Assembly: GCF_013177735.1 (NCBI RefSeq)
Contig: NZ_WOEZ01000307.1
Span: forward strand, 1-55,479
Direction of reading: 5' to 3'
From: Paraburkholderia elongata
GTDB taxonomy: Bacteria > Pseudomonadota > Gammaproteobacteria > Burkholderiales > Burkholderiaceae
Length of the DNA stretch: 55,479 bases
In this document: one piece after another, positions 1 to 8,434 of the stretch
Layout: each line of letters starts with the position of its first letter
Position numbering within the stretch: position 1 is the stretch's first letter
Made by a program: the position numbers and the translations under genes
Notes under the pieces: model-generated
What the model was told of the DNA's origin: nothing
What the model saw: only the letters and a program-made list of their open reading frames with translations
The model's database searches: none

Positions 1-1
1 G

Positions 2-94
2 CGCGGGTACGCCAGCTTCAAAACCATGCGGACTGTGCTGTTCCTCATCGCCGGAAAGCTCGACTTCTCAGCCTTCAACCCACATGCCTCGTAA
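2..94 (+). pseudogene. C-terminal tail of a protein cut by the window edge, transposase-like
   Basis: An open frame enters from the left edge and stops at TAA, giving about 30 residues (ends GKLDFSAFNPHAS). The basic, aromatic start and short hydrophobic run resemble the extreme C-terminus of some IS transposases, but I cannot fix the family from 30 residues. No start is visible. It marks the left boundary of the disturbed glnK region. Confidence 0.35.
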
Positions 95-731
95 GCCGCA
101 TTACCCACTCCACTTTTGAAATAGCCCGTTTTCCGTTATGCGCCCCTGTTCGATATGTCATCATCCCACGCTTGCATATGCTTCTATTGTTACGCGTCCA
201 GCTTCAGGGGGGACACGTGCCACGCTCGATCATCGTACCGGAAAAAAATTGCAACCACGTCCGGCCGGACGCAATGCTTCACAGCGTACACCTCGGGTTC
301 GACTGAATCGGGTTGCTCGAATCGCCTTCGTCAATGCAGGTGTCAGCATGCTCTGGCTACCCAGGCAGCTGCCACGGAGACAGCGTAGTCGGCGTGTTTC
401 GCATCTGAGTTGGTCGTAGTTACAGTTCAGATATCTTTGTGCGAAAGGTGATTGCAAAGATATTGTGTGGCGAATGCCCCTTCCTAGGTCATCGTATCCT
501 GGCTGTGGTTAGTTCCGGTGCGGGTGCACCGTTTCAGACATTAGTCTGTAGTGCGATATGAATGTCAAATGAGGCGTCGTCAACATGAACGTGCCGGGAC
601 TACATCCGCCTAACTTATGTCCGGGATCAGATGCTCGACGCATAGATGCAAGGGTTGCCTCAATCATGCTGACGGCCCATCGGGGCTAGACGATTTACCG
701 CTGACAGTTCTTTCGTAGATTGTGATCTGGC
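95..731. other. Intergenic stretch without a supported gene
   Basis: About 640 bases between the truncated frame at the edge and the glnK promoter. Short frames of 70-90 codons occur on both strands, but none has a convincing ribosome binding site or recognisable protein. A GGTGCACC palindrome lies near 514-521. I do not see a clear NtrC enhancer (TGCAC-N5-GGTGCA). Confidence 0.5.
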
Positions 732-747
732 TGGCATGGCAGTTGCT
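732..747 (+). promoter_or_regulatory. Sigma-54 (-24/-12) promoter of glnK
   Basis: TGGCAT-N5-TTGCT matches the RpoN consensus TGGCAC-N5-TTGCW with the invariant GG and GC dinucleotides correctly spaced. Transcription would start near 758-760, leaving a leader of about 65 bases. The glnK-amtB operons of proteobacteria are classic NtrC/sigma-54 targets, so site and gene agree. Confidence 0.85.
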
Positions 748-824
748 CTTGGTTACTCCCGGAAAGAGAGGAACGCAGATTCATAGATGGATTTTGTGCT
801 GGACAATCTATAGCTGAGGAGTCC

Positions 825-1163
825 ATGAAACTCATTACCACAATCATCAAGCCGTTCATGCTCGATGACGCCCGCGAAGCCTTGTCGGCGATCGGCGTCT
901 CAGGCATCACGGTGACGGAAGTCAAAGGATTCGGTCGTCAGAAGGGCCACACGGAGCTGTATCGCGGCGCTGAATACGTCGTCGATTTCCTGCCGAAGGT
1001 GAAGATCGAGGCGGCAGTCTCGGACGACATCGTCGACCAGGCGATCGAGGCGCTCGAACGCGCGGCACGTACCGGCAAGATCGGCGACGGCAAGATTTTC
1101 GTCACGCCGATCGAGCAGGTGATTCGGATTCGCACCGGGGAGACCGGCGCGGACGCTCTGTAA
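825..1163 (+). CDS. glnK: Nitrogen regulatory protein P-II (GlnK type)
   Basis: A 112-residue P-II protein, the usual family length. P-II proteins are cytoplasmic trimers that sense 2-oxoglutarate, ATP/ADP and (through uridylylation) glutamine. The T-loop at residues 37-55 is intact, with Gln39 and the uridylylation target Tyr51; the B-loop follows at about 82-92 (TGKIGDGKIFV). An AGGAG box sits 7 bases before the ATG. It was called GlnK rather than GlnB because it has a sigma-54 promoter and is followed 44 bases later by the first codons of amtB. Its normal partner, the AmtB ammonium channel that GlnK plugs, is destroyed here, so this copy may act on other targets or be a leftover. A second P-II elsewhere in the genome is likely. 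Confidence 0.95.
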   Translation: MKLITTIIKPFMLDDAREALSAIGVSGITVTEVKGFGRQKGHTELYRGAEYVVDFLPKVKIEAAVSDDIVDQAIEALERAARTGKIGDGKIFVTPIEQVIRIRTGETGADAL

Positions 1164-1207
1164 TACCAAAAGATAGGGACACAGATAGTGACAAGAGGAA
1201 ACGAAAG

Positions 1208-2329
1208 ATGCGCAAATTAATGATGTCCTTGCTGATGGCCGGTTCGCTGCTCGCGGGCGGTATCAAGTTGCGCAAGCGCGGCATCGCCTTCGAGGCGCTC
1301 GACAACGGCATCCTCTCGTGCGAAGACCCCAAGGCGCTGCAGCGCATCTGCGATGGACTGGACGACAGGAAGATCGACCGGCTGCTGCGCAAGTGGCTGG
1401 CGCGCCTGCCCCATCCCTTCGACCGGCACGACCGGACCGCGGGCTACCGCTACGCGCTGTCGATCCTGCAGGCCGAGTTCGCGCTGACCCAGGTACTTGA
1501 TCGCCCCGTGACGGGCCGCATCTTCTTCGAGCAGGTCATCCGCGAGAACCTGGACCTGGGACGCCCGGGCCAGGTGCAACTGATCTTCGATCGCCGCGTC
1601 AACCGGCGCACCCCGGGGCGCTTTCGCACCCGGGTGATTACCGAAGGGGTCACCCCTTCGCTGCATGTGGACTACAAGCGTTCACGCATCAAGCAGTACC
1701 ACAAGGAGGGCCAGGCGCTGCGTACCGAGACCACCATCAACGACACCCGCGACTTCGGCGTCGGACGACTGCTGCGCAACCTGCCCGAGTTGCGCCGCAT
1801 CGGCTTTGCCGCCAACCGGCGCATGCTCGAGATCGAGCAGATCAGCCACGACTGCGCATTGGGCGAAGACGCGTTCCAGGACCTGCAGCGTCCGCGCCAC
1901 GTTAACGGGCAGCGTGCACCCGCGCTGCGCTTTGCCGACCCGAACGTCCAGGCCCTGCTGCATGCACTGGTGATGTTCGTCTTCGTCGCACGCGGCTTTA
2001 CCAATCGGGACCTGCGCCAGGACTATGCCGTGCTGCTGGGGCTACATGCCGAGGACGTCACGCCGGGGCGCATGAGCTACGAGCTGCGGCGCCTGCGCCT
2101 GCATGGCCTCATCAAGCGGATCCCCAGGACCCACCGCTACCACCTCACGGACCTGGGGTTGCAGACGGCCCTGTTCTATACACGCGTGTACTCGCGCATC
2201 TTGCGGCCCGGCCTCGCACTGGTCAGCCCCCAGGCACCTGCGGCCTCACCAGCGTCCTTGCAACGCAGCTTCCGCACCGCCCAACAGGCCGTCAACACAT
2301 GGTGCGATGAAGCGAAAATCGCCGCGTAG
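1208..2329 (+). CDS. Chimeric frame: amtB signal-peptide start fused to a truncated winged-helix-type protein
   Basis: The frame is open for 373 codons but joins two things. Residues 1-18 (MRKLMMSLLMAGSLLAGG) read like the start of a betaproteobacterial AmtB signal peptide, in its usual place after glnK. From residue 19 (IKLRKRGIAFEALDNG) the protein switches to an unrelated soluble, Arg-rich family that I recognise only as a conserved, often multicopy hypothetical. Its last third (about 255-335) looks like a winged helix (MSYELRRLRLHGLIKRI). Homologues as I recall them have more N-terminal sequence, so the donor gene is 5'-truncated. The fusion is in frame and could be made under nitrogen limitation. 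More likely it is a scar of insertion or deletion that removed the rest of amtB. Confidence 0.7.
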   Translation: MRKLMMSLLMAGSLLAGGIKLRKRGIAFEALDNGILSCEDPKALQRICDGLDDRKIDRLLRKWLARLPHPFDRHDRTAGYRYALSILQAEFALTQVLDRPVTGRIFFEQVIRENLDLGRPGQVQLIFDRRVNRRTPGRFRTRVITEGVTPSLHVDYKRSRIKQYHKEGQALRTETTINDTRDFGVGRLLRNLPELRRIGFAANRRMLEIEQISHDCALGEDAFQDLQRPRHVNGQRAPALRFADPNVQALLHALVMFVFVARGFTNRDLRQDYAVLLGLHAEDVTPGRMSYELRRLRLHGLIKRIPRTHRYHLTDLGLQTALFYTRVYSRILRPGLALVSPQAPAASPASLQRSFRTAQQAVNTWCDEAKIAA

Positions 2330-2729
2330 AAAAGCTTGACTCAATCGCTACGAAATCAATTCAGTCAAGGAATCTAGCGCGTTCGACGTGTTCTCTATTT
2401 CTGCTAATGCGGCGGCCCGGGTGCGCGGCAGACAGGCAGGGATAGTGCAGGGGCGAGAGTAAATATCGGCGGTCATGTCTCTATCTTCGGACGAGGCCCG
2501 TTCCGATGCCCAGAGTGAAAACGGCCTACATTATGGCACTTTAGGCGGCGTTCGGCAGAGCAGCCACATTCCGTACTTGCATTACGGCGATAGAGCTATC
2601 GCACTGCGCGCGACCATCCGTGTCAGGTAGTCAGTAGGCGCTGGTGGTCGGCGGCCCCGCTAGCAGAAACTATGGACATCATTAGCTTCGCCGTGAACAC
2701 CATTAGCGGAATTGACGAACTGCAACAAC
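2330..2729. other. Intergenic stretch, nothing recognised
   Basis: About 400 bases between the chimeric frame and the BrnA remnant. Only short frames without ribosome binding sites are present. No terminator hairpin is obvious after the stop at 2329. Confidence 0.5.
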
Positions 2730-2828
2730 ATGCTCGATGCATTCCGTGCGACCGGCGACGGCTGGCAGACCCGCATGAACGACGCCCTGCGGACCTATCT
2801 GAAGGAGCACCCGATAAAACCGGCATGA
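2730..2828 (+). pseudogene. C-terminal remnant of a BrnA-type antitoxin
   Basis: A 32-codon frame reads MLDAFRATGDGWQTRMNDAL followed by a short charged tail and TGA. The FRATG.GWQTR.N..LR pattern is the ribbon-helix-helix end of BrnA antitoxins of BrnT/BrnA type II toxin-antitoxin modules. The N-terminal half and any BrnT toxin upstream are absent, so this is a remnant. No start signal supports translation from this ATG. Confidence 0.65.
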
Positions 2829-2903
2829 GGTGGACTAGGCCACCGGCGGAGCGCGTTAATGCTCGTACGTCATCGCCGTATCCAACGAAGACACGAGTTT
2901 AAT

Positions 2904-3348
2904 TCAGAGTCCACCATGCCGATCGGCATAAAACAGGAAATCTTCGATGCACTTTTGCAGTGCGGTCTCGAAGATACTGTCCTGCCAACTCGCGCGATCG
3001 TAGTAATACCGGTCGTCGAAGTAAAGTTCAGACCGTCGTCGTTCGTCGCCGACGACGTGATTTTCAATCTATTGCGATCAAGGGTACCGCAAAAATTCAG
3101 GCCATGATGCCCCCCGTCCTTGTAGTAGAGCTTCACTGAGATTCCCGAATCATAGTCCGGGACCTCAACACGGATACCACGTTTCATGAGCTTGGCCTTG
3201 TACTCGTCAACCAGCGGCACTAGCCGTGCGGACACCTCTTTCAAGAAGGCGCCGTTTTCGGCGGCAACGCTCTGCGCCGTGGCCGTCACTACCTGGGCCC
3301 TTTTTGAAGTTTCTCATCAACCTTTGTAAAGAAGTCGCCCACGTCCAT
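2904..3348 (-). pseudogene. Conserved hypothetical protein, broken by two one-base deletions
   Basis: The protein can be restored by adding one base at two places. It starts at ATG 3348 (GGAG 8 bases upstream) with MDVGDFFTKVDEKLQKGP. It shifts near the A5/GGG/CCC run at about 3295-3305 into VTATAQSVAAENGAFLKEVS. It shifts again at a T-run near 3023-3025 into DRASWQDSIFETALQK and ends RHGGL-TGA. The result is a coherent, roughly 147-residue acidic soluble protein with a helical N-terminal half; I cannot name the family. Both breaks lie in or next to homopolymers, so sequencing error is as plausible as decay. Confidence 0.65.
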
Positions 3349-3595
3349 CGATAGTTCTCCGTTGGAGTAAAAAGCCGCTGAGTGTTAAATGCAGAGTCGG
3401 ATGGGAACTATAAGCTACTGTTTTTTGCAGAATGCGCGGAAAAGCTACGACTGAGAGGCCTAAGGGTGAGCTTCTACGGGACCCGAATAGCAATCACGCA
3501 CGTCTGCCGCGCCGTTAGCCTTGCCGTGGCGACAGGTACGATCTGCCCCAAGCGTGCTATCGTGCCGGCTCGATTGAAAGACGTCGGCAATTGAA

Positions 3596-3817
3596 ATGGA
3601 CCGGTTATTCATGCAGCGCGCAAGCGCAGTGCTGTTTTTGTTAAGGCATCGTCGCGAATGGTCGGCACGGGTTGAGGCCGCGCAGAGCGGCGACGTCGAA
3701 TTTGAGATGCGACAACTCGACTTGATTGAGCGCTTGATCCTCGACGTCCGCGCGGGACGCGTGGACGCATTCGAGCTGGACCATCCAAGGGCCATTGCGG
3801 TGTTCGTCTCGGACTAG
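3596..3817 (+). CDS. Small hypothetical protein
   Basis: A 73-residue frame (starts MDRLFMQRASAV) with GC-rich third positions and a charged, helical composition, typical of small unannotated betaproteobacterial proteins. There is no signal peptide or membrane segment and only a weak ribosome binding site. It lies alone between two frameshifted genes. I do not recognise a family; it could also be noncoding. Confidence 0.45.
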   Translation: MDRLFMQRASAVLFLLRHRREWSARVEAAQSGDVEFEMRQLDLIERLILDVRAGRVDAFELDHPRAIAVFVSD

Positions 3818-3987
3818 CGATCCCCGGTCACTGGAACCGCCTCGATCTCGATCGAACCACGACGTCGGCAAGGCTGACGCACACAACCGTATCGCCGAAA
3901 CTTCACCACGTCAGCGTGTCCTCCGCAGGACACTGATACACTCGCGCTGCTCGGTAATGGCCATCCCTTAACGACCATCAGAAGAAC

Positions 3988-4249
3988 ATGAAGCGACTAA
4001 TGCTTATCGGCGCGCTAATGCTTGCCGGATGCGCTGCAAACTCGGGCGTGGTCCCGATGGGACAAGGCAACTTCATGGTGTCGCGGCAGGCTGCAACCGG
4101 ATTTAGTGGTTCTGGAAACCTGAAGGCTGACGCCTTGCGGGAGGCAAATCAGCACTGTGTCGACCAGTACGCGCGAAGCGGACCCCCCCTTCCTGTTCGG
4201 CAACTTCCCGAAGGCGGAAGTGCAGTTCACCTGTATTCAGCGTCAGTGA
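3988..4249 (+). pseudogene. Small outer-membrane lipoprotein gene with a C-run frameshift
   Basis: The N-terminus MKRLMLIGALMLAGC is a clear lipoprotein signal with a lipobox (LAGC, Cys15). The protein continues for about 50 residues (NFMVSRQAATGFSGSG, then ALREANQHC). At a run of seven C (4183-4189) the frame shifts. Removing one C restores PPFLFGNFPKAEVQF and a stop at 4247-4249, giving about 86 residues. Small lipoproteins ending like this are common in Burkholderia, function unknown. As read, the product would have a scrambled 33-residue tail. The C7 tract could be an assembly error or a slippage site. Confidence 0.65.
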
Positions 4250-4323
4250 TCGGCTCTCACACGTCTCGTGCAAGAGACAATAATTAACGAACTTCAACAG
4301 TCGGTTGCGAAGCCGCCGATCCA

Positions 4324-5277
4324 TCAAGCATCGATGAATTGCATTTCGGCCGATTCCCCCAATAGCAACGATCGGTTTGCATCTGCGGCGGCGCGCATGT
4401 AGTCCCACAGCGCTGTGATGCGGCGCAGCTTGCGCAGATCCTCGCGACTGCTCAGCCAGAAATGGCGCGTGACCACGATTTCGTCACTCAGAATCGGGAC
4501 CAGTTGTGGATTGGGGGCGGCCATGAAGCACGGAAGGATGGCTAGTGCGTTCCCTTGCAGCGCTGCATGGTAGTGCGCAATGACGCTCGTGCTGCACAGA
4601 CTGGCCGTAACGTCGGGAATGGTTCGGTTCAGATAGAGCAGTTCGTGGCTGAACGCGAGATCCGCTACGTAGTCGATGAACGCGTGACGCCGCAGGTCGA
4701 CCACGGAACCGATGTGCTCATGGCGCTGCAGATAGTCCTGTGTGCCGTACAGTCTGAGCCGGTAGTCACACAGCTTCGTATAGACGTATTGGCCGCGCTC
4801 GGGGCGCTCAAGCGTGATGGCCAGGTCCGCTTCCCGTTTGGACAAACTGACGAAGTGCGGCACGGGCAGGAGATCGATCGAAACGTCGGGATGCCGGTCC
4901 GTAAAACGCGCAAGCTGCGGCGCCAGGACAAAGCAACCGAAGCCTTCGGTGGATCCGATCCTTACATGTCCGGAGAGGGTTTGCGCGCCGCTTGTGAACT
5001 GATCGCTGGCGGACTGCACAGTCGTCTCCATAGCGTCGGCGTATGAAAGCAGGCGTTGCCCCTCCGGCGTCAACACGAAGCCACCTGCGCGCGACTTATC
5101 GAACAGCACCGTTCGGAGCGCTGCTTCGAGTTCCCTGACACGGCGAGCGACCGTCGTGTGATCGACCCCTAGACGTTTCGCTGCGGCGCTCGCACGCTGG
5201 GTACGCGCTACTTCGAGGAAGTAGCGCATGTCGTCCCAGTTCAGGTGCTCCAGTCTTACGCTTGTGTTTTTTTGCAT
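4324..5277 (-). CDS. LysR-family transcriptional regulator
   Basis: A 317-residue LTTR. The winged HTH spans about residues 12-72 (MRYFLEVARTQRASAAAKRL, then HTTVARRVRELE). An effector-binding domain follows from about 100 to 300. The HTTVARR recognition helix resembles the subgroup that acts on small metabolic operons. It is transcribed divergently from the MHS transporter gene, with a 139-base gap, the usual arrangement for an LTTR controlling the adjacent operon. It is therefore the best candidate regulator of the transporter and perhaps of the mmsA-mmsB genes. The effector is unknown; a valine or 3-hydroxyisobutyrate pathway intermediate is an inference from context. Confidence 0.9.
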   Translation of the reverse strand: MQKNTSVRLEHLNWDDMRYFLEVARTQRASAAAKRLGVDHTTVARRVRELEAALRTVLFDKSRAGGFVLTPEGQRLLSYADAMETTVQSASDQFTSGAQTLSGHVRIGSTEGFGCFVLAPQLARFTDRHPDVSIDLLPVPHFVSLSKREADLAITLERPERGQYVYTKLCDYRLRLYGTQDYLQRHEHIGSVVDLRRHAFIDYVADLAFSHELLYLNRTIPDVTASLCSTSVIAHYHAALQGNALAILPCFMAAPNPQLVPILSDEIVVTRHFWLSSREDLRKLRRITALWDYMRAAADANRSLLLGESAEMQFIDA

Positions 5278-5416
5278 ATCGGATGGGCTTTTTCGTCCCT
5301 ATGCTGTGGATATTCGAATAACTATACTCGGTCGCATGCCGCTGGAACAACCGCGGCTCAGGGCGCCGACTCTATCCGCGCCGGTGGCCGACTAAAAAAT
5401 ACCGGAGACAAACAGG

Positions 5417-6730
5417 ATGCAGATGCAATCGACTCCCGACGGGGCGGCAGTTGCCGCGCCGCTACCGAAGCGTGCCAGGGATTACCTGATCGCAGGATGG
5501 GCCAGCATGGCTGGCACCACCATCGAATGGTATGACTTCTTCCTGTACGGCACCGCTGCTGCGCTGGTGTTCAACAAGATCTTCTTTCCGACGCTCGATC
5601 CCATCCTCGGTACGCTGGCCGCGTTTGCGACCTACGGCGTGGGCTTCATCGGGCGGCCTATGGGCGGCATCGTATTCGGCCACTTCGGCGACCGGATTGG
5701 ACGCAAGTCGATGCTGCTTGTCACGCTGCTGATGATGGGCATTCCGAGCATGGTGATCGGTTTGATTCCCTCCTATCAGAGCATCGGTTACTGGGCTGCA
5801 GGACTGCTCGTCGCGATGCGCTTTCTGCAAGGCATGGCGGTCGGGGGCGAATGGGGCGGAGCCGTGCTGATGGCGGTGGAGCATGCGCCGCCCGGACGCA
5901 AGGGCTTTTTTGGCAGCCTGCCGCAAACAGGGGTGGGCTTCGGACTGATCCTGTCTTCGCTGGCCATGGCCGCCGTGACTGCGTTGCCGGAGGCCGACCT
6001 GCTGGCATGGGGTTGGCGAATCCCGTTTCTCGCCAGCATCGCGTTAGTCATCGTCGGCTGGGTCATTCGCGTGCGTGTTCCTGAATCGCCGGACTTTGAA
6101 CGTGTAAAAGCGCTTGGGGCACCCGTCAAGGCGCCGATACTCGAAGCATTGCGGCGGCATCCACGCGAGTTGCTGATCATCATCGGCGCACGCACTGCAG
6201 AGAACACGTGGTTCTATCTGGTCGTCGCCTTTGCGCTAGCGTATGCGGCTAACCAACTGAAGGTTCCCAAGGCGGCCATCCTGCATGCAATCACCGCGGG
6301 TGCAGTCCTGTCGCTTTTCACAATGCCGTTTTGCGGTTATCTGAGCGATCGCATTGGCCAGAAACGTCTGTTCCTGATTGGCCTTGTCATCATGTGCCTG
6401 TTTGCGGCGCCGTTCTTTGCCATGCTCGGAACGCGCAATCCGGAAACCGTCTGGTGGGCGATGGTGTTGGGCGTGGGCGTGGTGTTTCCGATTCTTTATG
6501 CTCCGGAATCGCAATTGTTCGCGTCTCAGTTCCCCGCCGAGATTCGCTATAGCGGAATCTCGTTATCGGTGCAGATTGCGGGCGTGCTCGGGGGTGGCGT
6601 CGCGCCGATGATTGCCACTGCCTTGCTGGCAGCGGGTGGCGGCCGCCCCCACTATGTGCTCGCCTACATGGTGGCGCTGGGTATCGTCGCGCTGAGCTGC
6701 ACGATGTTGATGCGAGCACGGGCTGACTAG
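5417..6730 (+). CDS. MFS transporter, metabolite:H+ symporter (MHS) type
   Basis: A 437-residue inner-membrane protein with about 12 predicted membrane segments. The N-terminal TIEWYDFFLYGTAAALVF and the loop 2-3 motif GHFGDRIGRK are signatures of the MHS branch of the major facilitator superfamily (KgtP, ProP, ShiA relatives), which import organic acids or zwitterions with protons. It is divergent from the LysR gene and 150 bases upstream of mmsA on the same strand. It probably imports a substrate feeding the valine/3-hydroxyisobutyrate pathway. The exact substrate cannot be read from sequence. Confidence 0.9.
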   Translation: MQMQSTPDGAAVAAPLPKRARDYLIAGWASMAGTTIEWYDFFLYGTAAALVFNKIFFPTLDPILGTLAAFATYGVGFIGRPMGGIVFGHFGDRIGRKSMLLVTLLMMGIPSMVIGLIPSYQSIGYWAAGLLVAMRFLQGMAVGGEWGGAVLMAVEHAPPGRKGFFGSLPQTGVGFGLILSSLAMAAVTALPEADLLAWGWRIPFLASIALVIVGWVIRVRVPESPDFERVKALGAPVKAPILEALRRHPRELLIIIGARTAENTWFYLVVAFALAYAANQLKVPKAAILHAITAGAVLSLFTMPFCGYLSDRIGQKRLFLIGLVIMCLFAAPFFAMLGTRNPETVWWAMVLGVGVVFPILYAPESQLFASQFPAEIRYSGISLSVQIAGVLGGGVAPMIATALLAAGGGRPHYVLAYMVALGIVALSCTMLMRARAD

Positions 6731-6880
6731 CGATGAGTGGCCGATCTTACCGCCGGGCGGTCACGTCGCGCTGCAGCGCAGCGGCGTGCGTGCAATCGGT
6801 CTGCGAACTGATCACCTGCCTTTTTTCTATTGTCCGGCGTTCGCCGGGACCTATTCGAACCCAACCAAGAGAGTCAAAAC

Positions 6881-8407
6881 ATGAATGCTGTAACCCAGGC
6901 GTCCAATGGTGGTGTAAGCACGGCGAAACTGCTGATCAACGGCGAGTTCGTCGAGTCGAAATCGCAGGAGTGGCGCGATATCGTCAACCCGGCGACGCAG
7001 GAAGTGCTGGCGCGTGTGCCGTTTGCGACCGCTGAAGAAGTGGATGCGGCGATTCGCTCTGCGCACGCCGCGTTTGCCACCTGGAAGAACACGCCGATCG
7101 GCGCGCGCATGCGCATCATGCTGAAGTTCCAGGCGCTGATTCGCGAGCATTCACCGCGTATCGCCAAGACCTTGAGCGCCGAGCAGGGCAAGACGATTCC
7201 CGATGCGGAAGGCGATATTTTCCGCGGGCTCGAAGTGGTCGAACACGCCTGCTCGATCGGCACCTTGCAGCAGGGTGAGTTCGCCGAGAACGTCGCGGGC
7301 GGTGTGGATACCTACACGCTGCGTCAGCCGATCGGTGTATGCGCCGGCATCACGCCGTTCAATTTCCCCGCGATGATCCCGCTGTGGATGTTCCCGATGG
7401 CGATCGTCTGCGGCAATACGTTCGTGCTGAAGCCTTCCGAGCAGGATCCGCTGTCGACGATGCAACTGGTCGAACTGGCGCTCGAAGCCGGCGTGCCGAA
7501 GGGCGTGCTGAATGTCGTGCACGGCGGCAAGGACGTGGTCGACGCGCTCTGCACGCACGATCTGGTGAAGGCGATTTCCTTCGTCGGCTCGACGGCGGTC
7601 GGCACGCATGTTTATCGCCTCGGCAGCGAACACGGCAAGCGCGTGCAATCGATGATGGGCGCAAAGAATCACGCGGTTGTGCTGCCCGATGCGAATCGCG
7701 AACAGACCTTGAATGCCCTGGCTGGCGCAGGTTTCGGTGCGGCGGGGCAGCGCTGCATGGCGACCTCGGTGATCGTGCTGGTTGGCGCGGCGCAGCAATG
7801 GCTGCCCGATCTGGTCGAGAAGGCGAAGACGCTGAAGGTCAACGCGGGTAACGAGCCAAACACGGACATTGGCCCGGTCGTCTCCCGCGCCGCGAAACAG
7901 CGCATTCTCGGCCTGATCGAAACGGGCGTGAAAGAGGGCGCAACACTGGCGCTCGACGGCCGCGACGTGAAGGTGCCGGGCTACGAGCAAGGTAACTTCA
8001 TCGGCCCGACGGTCTTCACCGATGTCACCACCGAGATGGAAATCTATCGTCAGGAAATTTTCGGCCCGGTGCTGGTGGTGCTGAGCGTCGCCACGCTCGA
8101 TGACGCGATCGCGTTCGTCAACAGTAATCCGTTTGGTAACGGCGTGGGTCTCTTCACGCAAAGCGGCGCGGCGGCACGCAAATTCCAGAGCGAGATCGAT
8201 ATCGGTCAGGTCGGTATCAACATTCCGATTCCCGTGCCGGTGCCGTTCTTCAGCTTTACCGGTTCGCGCGGCTCGAAACTCGGCGACCTCGGGCCGTATG
8301 GCAAACAGGTTGTGCAGTTCTACACGCAGACCAAGACGGTTACCGCCCGCTGGTTCGACGACGACACGGTCAACGACGGCGTCAATACGACGATCAGCCT
8401 GCGCTGA
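6881..8407 (+). CDS. mmsA: CoA-acylating methylmalonate-semialdehyde dehydrogenase
   Basis: A 508-residue ALDH-superfamily enzyme that converts methylmalonate semialdehyde (or malonate semialdehyde), NAD+ and CoA to propionyl-CoA (or acetyl-CoA), CO2 and NADH. The nucleophile is Cys292 (GAAGQRCMA). The general-base Glu of ordinary ALDHs is replaced in SMMGAKNHAVVLPD, as is normal for MMSDH. GVCAGITPFNFPAMIP is the cofactor-binding region. I chose the ATG at 6881 over an upstream in-frame start because the family consensus begins just after it and a purine-rich AGAGAG lies upstream. mmsB follows 27 bases downstream in the same operon. Confidence 0.95.
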   Translation: MNAVTQASNGGVSTAKLLINGEFVESKSQEWRDIVNPATQEVLARVPFATAEEVDAAIRSAHAAFATWKNTPIGARMRIMLKFQALIREHSPRIAKTLSAEQGKTIPDAEGDIFRGLEVVEHACSIGTLQQGEFAENVAGGVDTYTLRQPIGVCAGITPFNFPAMIPLWMFPMAIVCGNTFVLKPSEQDPLSTMQLVELALEAGVPKGVLNVVHGGKDVVDALCTHDLVKAISFVGSTAVGTHVYRLGSEHGKRVQSMMGAKNHAVVLPDANREQTLNALAGAGFGAAGQRCMATSVIVLVGAAQQWLPDLVEKAKTLKVNAGNEPNTDIGPVVSRAAKQRILGLIETGVKEGATLALDGRDVKVPGYEQGNFIGPTVFTDVTTEMEIYRQEIFGPVLVVLSVATLDDAIAFVNSNPFGNGVGLFTQSGAAARKFQSEIDIGQVGINIPIPVPVPFFSFTGSRGSKLGDLGPYGKQVVQFYTQTKTVTARWFDDDTVNDGVNTTISLR

Positions 8408-8434
8408 GCCCTCAGGTCTATTGGAGAACACATC

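Noticed and set aside
511..521. Possible NtrC enhancer near GGTGCGGGTGCACC
   Set aside because: The half-sites are in the wrong orientation and spacing for the TGCAC-N5-GGTGCA consensus.
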